Below, one piece after another: positions 33,069-40,298 of a DNA stretch of 61,719 bases. The notes under the pieces are model-generated. The model worked only from the letters and a program-made list of their open reading frames with translations. It was not told the origin of the DNA and searched no databases. The position numbers were made by a program, and so were the translations under genes. The stretch is taken from assembly GCA_003141855.1 (NCBI GenBank), contig PLNS01000025.1, positions 1 to 61,719 on the forward strand, written 5' to 3'. Every line of letters begins with the position of its first letter. The first letter of the stretch is position 1. The stretch comes from Candidatus Bathyarchaeota archaeon. Lineage in GTDB: Archaea > Thermoproteota > Bathyarchaeia > Bathyarchaeales > Bathycorpusculaceae.

Positions 33069-34232
33069 ATGAAATTTTCAACGAAAGCAATCCATTGCGG
33101 CGAAGAACCAAACCTCAAAGAAGGCGGATGCGGAGACGTCGTAACCCCCATTCATTTAGCTTCAACCTTCGCCAGAACAGAAATTGATAAACCTACAGGC
33201 GGATATGAATACGCCCGAACAGGGAACCCTACAAGGAAAGCGCTGGAAAAAAGGTTAGCTTCGCTAGAAAATGCCAAGTATGGTTTAGCTTTCGCTTCTG
33301 GCTTAGCCGCAGAAACAACCTTAATTTTAGCACTGCTCAGAAATGGGGATCATGTTATAGTCTTTGAAGACCTCTATGGGGGAACACGGCGGTTATTCGA
33401 CCGCACTTTGACCAATTTCGGCTTAGAATTCACTTACGTGGATGCAACAAGACCAGAAAAAGTTGAAGGAGCAATCAAAAGCAACACAAAGCTTGTCTGG
33501 CTAGAAACTCCCACAAACCCGCTCCTAAAACTTTGCGACATAAAAGCCATCTCAAAAATCGCTAAAGAACACAGACTTATTACCGCAGTAGATAACACGT
33601 TTGCTAGCCCCTATCTTCAAAATCCGCTGAACTTAGGTGCCGACATAGTGGTCCACAGCACAACGAAATACCTTGGTGGACACAGCGACGTTGTAGGCGG
33701 AGCGATTTTGGTGTCAAACGATGAGCTTTATGCCAAGCTTAAGTTTAACCAAAACGCTATAGGCGCTGTTCCTTCACCGTTTGACTGCTTCTTAGTGCTC
33801 AGAGGAACCAAAACCCTCGCATTAAGAATGGATAGACACAACTACAACGCTCTAAGACTAGCCGAGTACCTGAACACTCACCCACAAGTCGAAAAAGTAA
33901 ACTATCCAGGGCTCAAAACACATCCTCAGCATGAACTGGCAAAAAAGCAAATGACCGGATTTGGCGGAATAATCTCGTTCTACCTAAAAAACAACGTAGA
34001 TGCCAAAATCTTTCTGAGCAAACTCAAAATTATCGCGCTAGCTGAGAGTCTAGGCGGCGTTGAATCACTCATCAACCAACCTGCATCCATGACACACGCT
34101 AGCTTGACTCAAAAAGAAAGAGACCGCATAGGAATAACAAACAACCTGCTAAGATTATCAGTCGGCATCGAAGATGTCGAAGATCTAAAGGCAGACTTGG
34201 AGCAAGCCTTCCAAGGTGATAACTACGCTTGA
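33069..34232 (+). CDS. Cystathionine gamma-lyase/synthase-family PLP enzyme
   Basis: 387 residues. VHSTTKYLGGHSDVVGGAIL holds the PLP lysine; YEYARTGNPTRKALEKRLAS and VWLETPTNPLLKLCDIKAIS are family motifs. It starts 5 bases after the previous stop. With cystathionine beta-synthase it would convert homocysteine to cysteine (reverse transsulfuration), although gamma-synthase or methionine gamma-lyase activity cannot be excluded by sequence. Confidence 0.88.
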   Translation: MKFSTKAIHCGEEPNLKEGGCGDVVTPIHLASTFARTEIDKPTGGYEYARTGNPTRKALEKRLASLENAKYGLAFASGLAAETTLILALLRNGDHVIVFEDLYGGTRRLFDRTLTNFGLEFTYVDATRPEKVEGAIKSNTKLVWLETPTNPLLKLCDIKAISKIAKEHRLITAVDNTFASPYLQNPLNLGADIVVHSTTKYLGGHSDVVGGAILVSNDELYAKLKFNQNAIGAVPSPFDCFLVLRGTKTLALRMDRHNYNALRLAEYLNTHPQVEKVNYPGLKTHPQHELAKKQMTGFGGIISFYLKNNVDAKIFLSKLKIIALAESLGGVESLINQPASMTHASLTQKERDRIGITNNLLRLSVGIEDVEDLKADLEQAFQGDNYA

Positions 34233-34896
34233 ATCTACAATAAAATTCAATTCTAAACCCGTTACGTACATTCCAGCTTTAGGCTTTAGCGCCCTAACTC
34301 CCTTCTTCGATTCGTTTCAAAAGTGGGGTGCAAAAGAAGGCACATTCAAACCAAAACTCATTGCCCATGCCGGGATTCAAAAAAACTTTGAAGTACTCGA
34401 TTTAGGATGCGGAACTGGAACTCTAACCATACTCGTGAAAAAGAGCCAGCCCCTAGCTGACGTAATAGGCATCGATATTGACCCTAACGTTCTCAGCCTT
34501 GCCAAAGAGAAGACGGCCAACGCAAAGGTGCACATAACGTTTGATCTCGGAACAGCTTTTAACTTGCCTTACCCTGACAACTTTTTTGATAGAGTGGTCT
34601 CTAGCCTTGTTTTCCATCACTTAACAAGAGAAAACAAACTTCGTGCCCTAAAAGAAGTACGGCGAGTCCTTAAGGCGAATGGCGAGATACATATTGCAGA
34701 TTTGGGTAAACCTCAGAATATACTAATGCGTTTGCCCTCAGTTGTTATGAGGCGACTTGAAGAAACCGAAGATAATGTAAAAGGTCTATTGCCACAGATG
34801 CTCAACATTGCAGGATTCAATGAAATAGAAGAAACGTCTAAATTAATGACAATCTTTGGCACAGTCTCTCTGTATAAGGGATTAAAAATCTCATAG
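34216..34896 (+). CDS. Class I SAM-dependent methyltransferase
   Basis: The 226-residue protein overlaps the preceding gene by 17 bases (GTG 34216). VLDLGCGTGTLTILVKKSQP is motif I, IGIDIDPNVLSLAKEKTANA motif II, and FDRVVSSLVFHHL and EVRRVLKANGEIHIAD follow. UbiE/Coq5-like small-molecule methyltransferases look like this. Its place in the transsulfuration operon suggests a role in the SAM-homocysteine cycle, but the acceptor is unknown. Confidence 0.8.
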   Translation: MITTLESTIKFNSKPVTYIPALGFSALTPFFDSFQKWGAKEGTFKPKLIAHAGIQKNFEVLDLGCGTGTLTILVKKSQPLADVIGIDIDPNVLSLAKEKTANAKVHITFDLGTAFNLPYPDNFFDRVVSSLVFHHLTRENKLRALKEVRRVLKANGEIHIADLGKPQNILMRLPSVVMRRLEETEDNVKGLLPQMLNIAGFNEIEETSKLMTIFGTVSLYKGLKIS

Positions 34897-35084
34897 GGAT
34901 TACCTCTTGCTGTAGACTTTTTAGATAGTAAGTACCTAGCGAAAAAAGGTATTGATAAGAAGTAAGCATGATCGAATGGCTAGGGTTTACGATTTAATGG
35001 AGAGCCCAATGAGGCTGATTTTCCATAACATTCTTCACTAATTTAAGTTTCAAGTATGGATTCTTTAACCATTCAAGTTTAGGC

Positions 35085-35179
35085 AAAGGCAATCAAAAAG
35101 AGAATCGAAAGGGTATTTTGGGCAGTTATTGGGCTTACGGCCTTAATTTTAATTTTCTACTCTCTCCTTGATTGCCTTT
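35085..35179 (-). ncRNA. Long inverted repeat, possible hairpin RNA
   Basis: AAAGGCAATCAA (35085-35096) is perfectly complementary to TTGATTGCCTTT (35168-35179), and the stem continues with AGAGA/TCTCT after two mismatches. On the minus strand a TTTGTCCG-type promoter (35209-35229) would start transcription near 35187, right at the foot of the stem. This suggests a hairpin RNA under the same control as the metal-binding-like genes. Nothing else is supportable in 34897-35391 except a 21-codon frame at 34976. Confidence 0.4.
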
Positions 35180-35208
35180 AAACCTGTAGCCCTTCTATCC
35201 TGCTGTGC

Positions 35209-35229
35209 ATATATCATACGTCGGACAAA
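35209..35229 (-). promoter_or_regulatory. TTTGTCCG-N5 promoter element P6 (variant TATA)
   Basis: Minus strand: TTTGTCCG, ACGTA, TGATATAT. Spacing matches the other five; the TATA part differs. It points toward the 95-base inverted repeat at 35085-35179. Confidence 0.5.
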
Positions 35230-35336
35230 AATGATAATCGATTAGTACAAAAATTAGACAAAGAATCAAATCACCACACAACAAAGCGGACTCTTATTTA
35301 CCGTTAATCTATGTTTTGTTCTACTCGCCTTCGTGA

Positions 35337-35357
35337 ATTGTCCGTTGAATCTTATAA
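35337..35357 (+). promoter_or_regulatory. TTTGTCCG-N5-TCTTATAA promoter element P5
   Basis: Plus strand: ATTGTCCG, TTGAA, TCTTATAA. Initiation near 35382 would give a leader of only about 10 bases before ATG 35392. This copy, on the opposite strand to the others but again correctly oriented to its gene, supports it being a true promoter element. Confidence 0.65.
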
Positions 35358-35391
35358 GAACAGGCGACAATCTTGTGGCTGCGGAGAGATT

Positions 35392-35634
35392 ATGTCCGAA
35401 CATCAAACTGAACATGCAACAGAGCATGAGTCATCGCACAGCGCAAAACACATGCTATTAATGATGCTATGTTGCTTGTTGCCCATAATTGCTATAGTAG
35501 CGATTACTATGCTTTTTCCAGGCGCTTCCTATTTGGGTTTTCTCTTCGTGTTAATATGTCCATTGGGTATGTTGCTTATGATGCTTCCTAATTGGCTGTC
35601 AAAGAAAAAGAAGGCAAAGGAAAGTTGCCATTAG
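35392..35634 (+). CDS. His-rich small membrane protein, DUF2933-like
   Basis: ATG 35392 follows GGAGAG. The 80-residue product starts MSEHQTEHATEHESSHSAKH, then two helices MLLMMLCCLLPIIAIVAITM and LGFLFVLICPLGMLLMMLPN, with Cys-Cys in the first helix and Cys and Met in the second, and ends KAKESCH. The His-rich head plus Cys/Met helices resemble DUF2933-like proteins found near copper genes. The P5 promoter lies directly upstream. Confidence 0.65.
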   Translation: MSEHQTEHATEHESSHSAKHMLLMMLCCLLPIIAIVAITMLFPGASYLGFLFVLICPLGMLLMMLPNWLSKKKKAKESCH

Positions 35635-35760
35635 TTCAAACAAATTCTCACCAGTTTTCATCAACGTTATGCTAATGTTTAAAGGCATTTTACAAAAAAG
35701 TTATTCGTCTTTTAAAATTTTCTTTACCAAGCAAAAACATTTGGTTAACTGAGGAAGAGT

Positions 35761-36105
35761 CTATATAACATAGTTATCGCCAGTTTGATCTTCTTCCCTG
35801 TAAAGGGGTGAACAAAGTTTGCAGAAATCTAATGTCACCTCATCCCAGCTTACTTCATTTTTTGCAAGACGATTAGCAGTTTCACTAGCCATAGCCTGAA
35901 TTTTCGGCAACATAGCGGCGAATTGTTCACTGCTCTTAATTGCACGCTTTGAAGTAACGTACTGGCTTATTGCAGCCTGCGTTGTTCCAAGCTTTTTAGC
36001 GACAATAACTTGCGTCAAATGATGGATGTTTACAAGTTCTTTTGCAACGAGTGCTCTAAAGACAGGTAATACATGTTTTCCTATGGTTTCACATCGAGCA
36101 CTCAT
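35761..36105 (-). CDS. COG2522-like HTH regulator with Cys residues
   Basis: The 114-residue protein starts MSARCETIGKHVLPVFRALV and contains HLTQVIVAKKLGTTQAAISQ then YVTSKRA, a lambda-repressor-like HTH. The C-terminus has DFCKLCSPLY. Cys5 with CKLC could bind a metal or Fe-S cluster, as proposed for this archaeal family. An ATAAC-N3-GTTAT-type site lies 16 bases upstream, and the same motif controls the cystathionine genes. I infer that it is the regulator of sulfur amino acid metabolism and autoregulates. Confidence 0.75.
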   Translation of the reverse strand: MSARCETIGKHVLPVFRALVAKELVNIHHLTQVIVAKKLGTTQAAISQYVTSKRAIKSSEQFAAMLPKIQAMASETANRLAKNEVSWDEVTLDFCKLCSPLYREEDQTGDNYVI

Positions 36106-36120
36106 TTTGAAACAGCAAAT

Positions 36121-36134
36121 ATAACAGCATTATA
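36121..36134 (-). promoter_or_regulatory. ATAAC-N3-GTTAT operator, copy 4 (one mismatch)
   Basis: ATAACAGCATTATA, one mismatch from the inverted repeat, sits between a TATA-like TTTATTAA (36140-36148, minus strand) and ATG 36105 of the COG2522-like gene. The geometry is the same as at the other two promoters. Confidence 0.55.
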
Positions 36135-36186
36135 ATGGTTAATAAATCATGTGCTACCTAAGTCAAAGATTATAGTTCGGGAGTGG

Positions 36187-36259
36187 TAGCCCGGGAGAGA
36201 TTCGAACTCTCGTCAAGGACTCCAGAGGCCCCTATGCTTGACCGCTACACCACCGGGCT
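36187..36259 (-). tRNA. tRNA-Gln (anticodon CTG)
   Basis: On the minus strand a 73-base cloverleaf starts AGCCCGG at 36259 and closes with CCGGGCT. The anticodon stem GGGGC/GTCCT holds the loop CTCTGGA with anticodon CTG. The T arm GAGAG-TTCGAAT-CTCTC is standard. Discriminator A is followed by an encoded CCA (36186-36184). No intron. Confidence 0.95.
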
Positions 36260-36294
36260 GCAGTTTCAATAAAACATCGTTCCAATTATTAACT

Positions 36295-36516
36295 TTAACT
36301 TTCCGCCGCTTTCCCACTGTTTTTTTGTTTTAATGCTTCGCTTACGCAGTAGCATTCTTGGCTGACCCTGTTATAGCTCTCACAGTGCCACAGCGTGTCA
36401 ACTATGGGGTTCTGGTGGTGCCAGTAACGGGTTGAGCAGAAAACTTTTGTGGGGTAATCGAAGCAGTTGTGGCTGTCGCAGTTGCCGCAGAATTTTTCCT
36501 CATTGTTGTTTTCCAT
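36295..36516 (-). CDS. Cys-rich protein (73 aa), possibly metal-binding
   Basis: ATG 36516 lies one base after the stop of deoxyhypusine synthase. MENNNEEKFCGNCDSHNCFD then YPTKVFCSTRYWHHQNPIVD and LWHCESYNRVSQECYCVSEA contain seven cysteines and two adjacent His, enough for a zinc or Fe-S site. It is probably co-translated with dys. No family recognised. Confidence 0.65.
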   Translation of the reverse strand: MENNNEEKFCGNCDSHNCFDYPTKVFCSTRYWHHQNPIVDTLWHCESYNRVSQECYCVSEALKQKNSGKAAES

Positions 36517-36517
36517 G

Positions 36518-37540
36518 TTAGTTTGCCTTGCCTGCATGTTTTTCACGTTGCAAAAACGAATTACGCTTAAAATCTGGACCCAGCCGTTCAGTTGCCGAAG
36601 CCACAAGAAACGGAAAAACCATCAACGCCTCCCCAATAACCATCACATGGTCTGCTGAACCCTTCATTTTGCCCCAACTCACCGTCTCCTCCAACGTAGA
36701 ACCCGACAATCCGCCGGTTTCTGGACGGTCCAAAGTAATTACCACCGCGTAGTCTAAGCCCTTCTTGGATGCGAGCGCGGACGATTGGATGGTGTTGCGT
36801 GGGACTCCGCCGCCGATAACTATCATGCCGTTTTTCGGTGACCTAGCGCAGATTCCGCAAACGGTTGGGACATCTTTGAAGGCGTCAACTAGAAGCACGT
36901 TTTTCTGGTCTTTCTGCGAAGCGTGAAGCCAGTGGATAAAGCCGAATTCAGAGTCGCGAACGGCTGGAAGAAAAATTGGGACGTTTTCTTCGTAGGCTGC
37001 CCTCAGGATTGAGTTTTTGTCGGTTAAGCGTTTACCGATTTCATGGGTAAATTCGTCGGAAGCTAAACTCTCGCCATTGCGCTGTTTTGCGATGTCAGCG
37101 TACATTTCAGAAAACTTGAAGTCTAATCGGATGTAGTCTTCTTCGGGAACAAAAATGTCGTAAATGCGGAAGAGATGGTACTTGTAGAGTTCCGCATCGT
37201 TAACTGCCCAGCCGCCCTTGTAATGGTGCCCGCCTACTGCTTCTATGGCGTCATGAACCATGCAGGCGCCCGTGCTTACAATCACGTCTACAAGATGTTT
37301 TCGGATTAAATCGGTAACTATTGTGCGCATTCCAGCAGGAACCACAGCGCCCGACAACGCCAAGAAGATGGTACAGTCTTTTTCTCTGAGCATTTTCTCG
37401 TAAATGTCACATGCAGCCGCTAACCGCCCAGCGCCAAGCGAGCCTGAGTTTTTGAATTGCTGCATTAGTTGGTCTACGGTTAGTGTGCCGTTTATTTTTA
37501 TGTGGTTTACGGGTTCTTTGAGGTAATCTTTGCGGTCCAT
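36518..37540 (-). CDS. dys: Deoxyhypusine synthase
   Basis: The 340-residue protein matches archaeal/eukaryotic deoxyhypusine synthase: GSLGAGRLAAACDIYEKML, VSTGACMVHDAIEAVGGHHY, IVIGGGVPRNTIQSSAL, and EETVSWGKMKGSAD with the catalytic lysine. It transfers the butylamine part of spermidine to aIF5A, using NAD. It shares an operon with the Cys-rich gene downstream. Confidence 0.93.
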   Translation of the reverse strand: MDRKDYLKEPVNHIKINGTLTVDQLMQQFKNSGSLGAGRLAAACDIYEKMLREKDCTIFLALSGAVVPAGMRTIVTDLIRKHLVDVIVSTGACMVHDAIEAVGGHHYKGGWAVNDAELYKYHLFRIYDIFVPEEDYIRLDFKFSEMYADIAKQRNGESLASDEFTHEIGKRLTDKNSILRAAYEENVPIFLPAVRDSEFGFIHWLHASQKDQKNVLLVDAFKDVPTVCGICARSPKNGMIVIGGGVPRNTIQSSALASKKGLDYAVVITLDRPETGGLSGSTLEETVSWGKMKGSADHVMVIGEALMVFPFLVASATERLGPDFKRNSFLQREKHAGKAN

Positions 37541-37629
37541 CCGAGTGCGCCTAGAGGTTAATTATTGATTGGAGTATGGAAATAGTTTTCGATGTTCAAG
37601 TGATAAACTTTAAGGAAAATAAAAGGAAA

Positions 37630-37887
37630 TTAAAAGCGTCGGGCAGAAAGCTTTTCTTGAACCTCTTTCAGCCGTTCTTCCGAAAGATAGTATTTTCCGT
37701 TGGCTTCAACAAAGATTCCGCTAATGCCAAGGCGCCTATGCATTGCTTCTTGGAATCTTGGCGGAAGCCCCAACTCTTCTGCGGTCATGGCTTTTTCTGG
37801 GCTGGTGGCGCCTTTCTCTTTGAAGATTGCTATCAGCTCGGTTAGTTGTTTGCGGATTTCTTCTCTTCGCCTAAACATGCGCGCCAT
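37630..37887 (-). CDS. Hypothetical winged-helix-like protein (85 aa)
   Basis: MARMFRRREEIRKQLTELIA, then IFKEKGATSPEKAMTAEELG and LPPRFQEAMHRRLGISGIFV, ends GKYYLSEERLKEVQEKL. Helix-turn-helix followed by a wing-like Gly-x-Tyr-Tyr hairpin resembles small archaeal winged-helix proteins. ATG 37887 or 37878 can be the start. Possibly DNA-binding. Confidence 0.6.
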   Translation of the reverse strand: MARMFRRREEIRKQLTELIAIFKEKGATSPEKAMTAEELGLPPRFQEAMHRRLGISGIFVEANGKYYLSEERLKEVQEKLSARRF

Positions 37888-37899
37888 CACTTGCTCGAG

Positions 37900-38351
37900 T
37901 TATTTTTTTATTAAAGCAAGAATGCCGCCTATTAAGCCGAGGATTAAGCCTATGAGCCAGCCGCTGCCTACAAAGATGCTTAAAACAGAAAAGACAATGA
38001 CCAATACGGCGCCAGCAGATTCCATTCCACTGTAAATCAAGTAAGCTCCAACTACGCGAATACCACGGCGATTCCACCGACAATATTTAATGCTAGTCCA
38101 GTTAAAAATCGTCTGCGAAGTTCATCTGAACCAGCGAAGGTAATGACATCCCCAACTATGATTCTAACTATGCCCCGCAGTAAAATAAGAATAGCTCCTG
38201 CGATGGAAAATGCGAAGCCTAAAGTTGCCCTATGAGGCTTAGAAATATTTGGTTGCTGCAAAACTCGATTCGCCTTAAAGCAAGGGAGCGATAAAAGGGA
38301 TATAAGGGTTACGCCAAATGCAACTCCACTTCTACTCGCTTTTGGACCCAT
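37900..38351 (-). pseudogene. Four-helix membrane protein split by one-base deletion
   Basis: ATG 38351 opens MGPKASRSGVAFGVTLISLL and runs to VGGIAVVFA, stopping at 38052. In the next frame GAYLIYSGMESAGAVLVIVF, SVLSIFVGSGWLIGLILGLI and GGILALIKK continue to TAA 37900. One missing base after GCG (about 38055) separates the frames. Together they form a DUF4064-like protein related to the intact gene at 9088-9420. It may be a real pseudogene or an assembly error. Confidence 0.6.
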
Positions 38352-38377
38352 CTGCTACAAAAAGTGAGTTGAGCGAA

Positions 38378-38428
38378 CATATTTGGATCCTAATAGGAAT
38401 ACGTTGCAGAAACCTATAGGGGGTAGGT
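38378..38428 (-). repeat. Dispersed 51-bp repeat, copy C
   Basis: Minus strand; starts ACCTACCCCCTATAGG, ends GGATCCAAATATG. Its end lies 27 bases before the ATG of the split membrane gene at 38351, a position where it could act as promoter and leader. Confidence 0.7.
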
Positions 38429-38608
38429 CGCTAATGGCGATTTTTCAAGTCAAAAAACAGGCTCGGCCCCCCTTTTTGAGGAGAAATGGCAGCAGGTGTT
38501 GAGGAACTAAACGGCTCTTCCAACAATATTGACAAGGAAAGCGTGTTCCCGCAACGAGTCCACGAGAACCCTTTTATCGCCAGAGGTTTCTCCTTAACTG
38601 GATGTTGT

Positions 38609-39040
38609 ATGCCCACAGTTAAAGATATCATGACCAAAGAAGTCATAACAATAGAAGCGAACAAAACCGTCTTTGAAGCAGCCGAACTCATGTCGTTGAA
38701 GGGTTTAGGTTGCCTAATCGTGGTAATCAAAGCATTTCCTGTTGGAATAATCACTGAACGCGATATTGTAAGAAGAATCGTGGCAAAACGCAAATCAGTG
38801 GACCTTAAAGTCATAGAGGTCATGACTAAAACGCTCATAACAGTCGATCCTGGCACCTCGCTCAAAGAAGCAGCAAGGGTAATGTCAACCAACAAAATAA
38901 GACGCCTGCCTGTTCTCAAGAATAATAAGCTGGTTGGAATAGTTGTTGCCTCAGATTTTGTGCGCAATGTCGGGAAAAAGACGACCACCGAGGAAATACT
39001 AGATGCGCTGGGACGCTACCCAACAGGACCCAGCGTCTAA
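38609..39040 (+). CDS. CBS-domain pair protein (143 aa)
   Basis: MPTVKDIMTKEVITIEANKT begins the first CBS motif; DLKVIEVMTKTLITVDPGTS begins the second; both end with the usual LVGIVVASDF/PVGIITERDI pattern. Stand-alone CBS pairs bind adenosyl ligands and regulate partners. The frame is open to ATG 38486, but I prefer 38609, where the domain starts. No partner is visible. Confidence 0.8.
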   Translation: MPTVKDIMTKEVITIEANKTVFEAAELMSLKGLGCLIVVIKAFPVGIITERDIVRRIVAKRKSVDLKVIEVMTKTLITVDPGTSLKEAARVMSTNKIRRLPVLKNNKLVGIVVASDFVRNVGKKTTTEEILDALGRYPTGPSV

Positions 39041-39212
39041 GGCTCACCACATAGCTTACTTATCGTAATGCTTTTTTTTAGTTAAATTTCATTTTTTATG
39101 CAAGAAGAGAAGGTATCGAATGGGATTTGAACAAATCACCTTTCAGAGAGCTAAAAGAAAAGGTAAAAAGTTTTAGACTGAAAACTGCTTGCAGAAAACT
39201 TGCTCTCATAGC

Positions 39213-39341
39213 TTACTTCTTTATGCCATGTGCCTTAAAGTAAACCAGTATAACGGTTGCAAAAACTATCACCGCTATGCTCACTATACCTATCTCGACT
39301 GATTGCCCAGACTCTACAGTTTGCTTCCCTAAAAGAGCAGC
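39213..39341 (-). pseudogene. C-terminal fragment of a membrane-anchored protein
   Basis: A frame bounded upstream by two TAG stops encodes LLGKQTVESGQSVEIGIVSI then AVIVFATVILVYFKAHGIKK. It looks like the anchor helix at the end of an exported protein but has no start codon. Probably the remains of a larger gene. Confidence 0.3.
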
Positions 39342-39359
39342 CTACTAAAAGGGGTTAGT

Positions 39360-39710
39360 TTATGCCAAGAGGATTGTGAGGTTGTTTATGACGACAATGA
39401 TTAGGAACACCAATAGACCTGCATAAGCCGCCTTCATCAACTTGTTTGAGTACTTGAAGGATCTGCTTTCTTTATTCATGGCTTTGTTTAACGTTCTTTT
39501 AGCTAAAATGTACGTGAAACCTATCAAAAACGTGGCTGAAATTTTCAGCGCCAAAAACGCTACGATGCTTGTGCTGACAATGCCCGTCAAAAAGGGGTTC
39601 AACTCGGCAGCCCCAAAGTACAACACGCCTATAACGGTGGTTAAGCAGTCGATGGAGCCCATTAGGACAAGAATGAAACTCGGAAATACATCTGACTTTA
39701 ACGCGTACAT
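39360..39710 (-). CDS. DUF5658-like membrane protein (116 aa)
   Basis: ATG 39710 follows AGGAG. MYALKSDVFPSFILVLMGSI then DCLTTVIGVLYFGAAELNPF and LTGIVSTSIVAFLALKIS match the DUF5658 pattern (Asp in the first helix, Glu-x-Asn-Pro after it). Four helices. Function unknown. Confidence 0.75.
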   Translation of the reverse strand: MYALKSDVFPSFILVLMGSIDCLTTVIGVLYFGAAELNPFLTGIVSTSIVAFLALKISATFLIGFTYILAKRTLNKAMNKESRSFKYSNKLMKAAYAGLLVFLIIVVINNLTILLA

Positions 39711-39895
39711 TGAAGCCTTCTCCTTCCTTCTCAAAACACAGTTTGCTTTCAATGCTTAAAAACCAAATTACCAAACTCGATATATTTCAAACTTAAAAAC
39801 AGCAAAAAGCTCTCTTTCAACGAGCCCTTGCTAACTATTAATTATTAATAATGCATACACCCAATTAAACATTTTTACTTTTATCCGACTCTATA

Positions 39896-40024
39896 ATGAT
39901 GTTTTTAACGGTTGATAAGAGAAGCGCTCGTGCAATCAAGGCTGTTGCAAGCGTAATCTACCCTGGAGCAACTTTAGCTGACAATCTCGATAACGTTGCT
40001 TTGGCAGCTGCAGGAGCCTTATGA
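39896..40024 (+). CDS. Short hypothetical ORF (about 42 codons)
   Basis: ATG 39896/39899 opens MFLTVDKRSARAIKAVASVI, YPGATLADNLDNVALAAAGA. It stops with TGA overlapping the ATG of the next ORF (ATGA), which suggests coupling or a frameshifted single gene. A TTTATCCG-like element and TATA sit just upstream. Family not recognised. Confidence 0.35.
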   Translation: MMFLTVDKRSARAIKAVASVIYPGATLADNLDNVALAAAGAL

Positions 40025-40161
40025 AGTCTTTACAAGGCAAACAACTTAACATCAAAGTTACCCAACAAGAAAACAGCTATATCATTTCATTGTCTGAGAC
40101 TGAAGTAGATTACAATCATTTATCTCCAACGGCTTCCAGAGAGACAAGTAATCTGCAATAG
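40021..40161 (+). CDS. Short hypothetical ORF (46 aa)
   Basis: ATG 40021 overlaps the previous stop. MKSLQGKQLNIKVTQQENSY, IISLSETEVDYNHLSPTASR: a likely beta strand-rich hydrophilic peptide. It may be the second half of the upstream frame. Confidence 0.35.
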   Translation: MKSLQGKQLNIKVTQQENSYIISLSETEVDYNHLSPTASRETSNLQ

Positions 40162-40204
40162 TTGTAGTCAGGCGATTTTTGCAAGCCTAAGCGTTCTTTA
40201 CGTA

Positions 40205-40252
40205 GTACTTCTATAGATTTCTGCAATGAGTTTCTAATAAGATCCAAATATG
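40205..40252 (+). repeat. Dispersed 51-bp repeat, copy D
   Basis: Begins TACTTCTATAG and continues TTTCTGCAATGAGTTTCTAA, ending GATCCAAATATG. The final ATG opens MSNRKSTILQLEPGLIIIAF, a typical N-terminus that runs into the antisense end of the Kelch gene and stops at 40357, so it is a truncated gene start. Confidence 0.65.
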
Positions 40253-40298
40253 TCCAATCGCAAAAGCACAATTCTTCAATTAGAACCAGGGCTGATAA

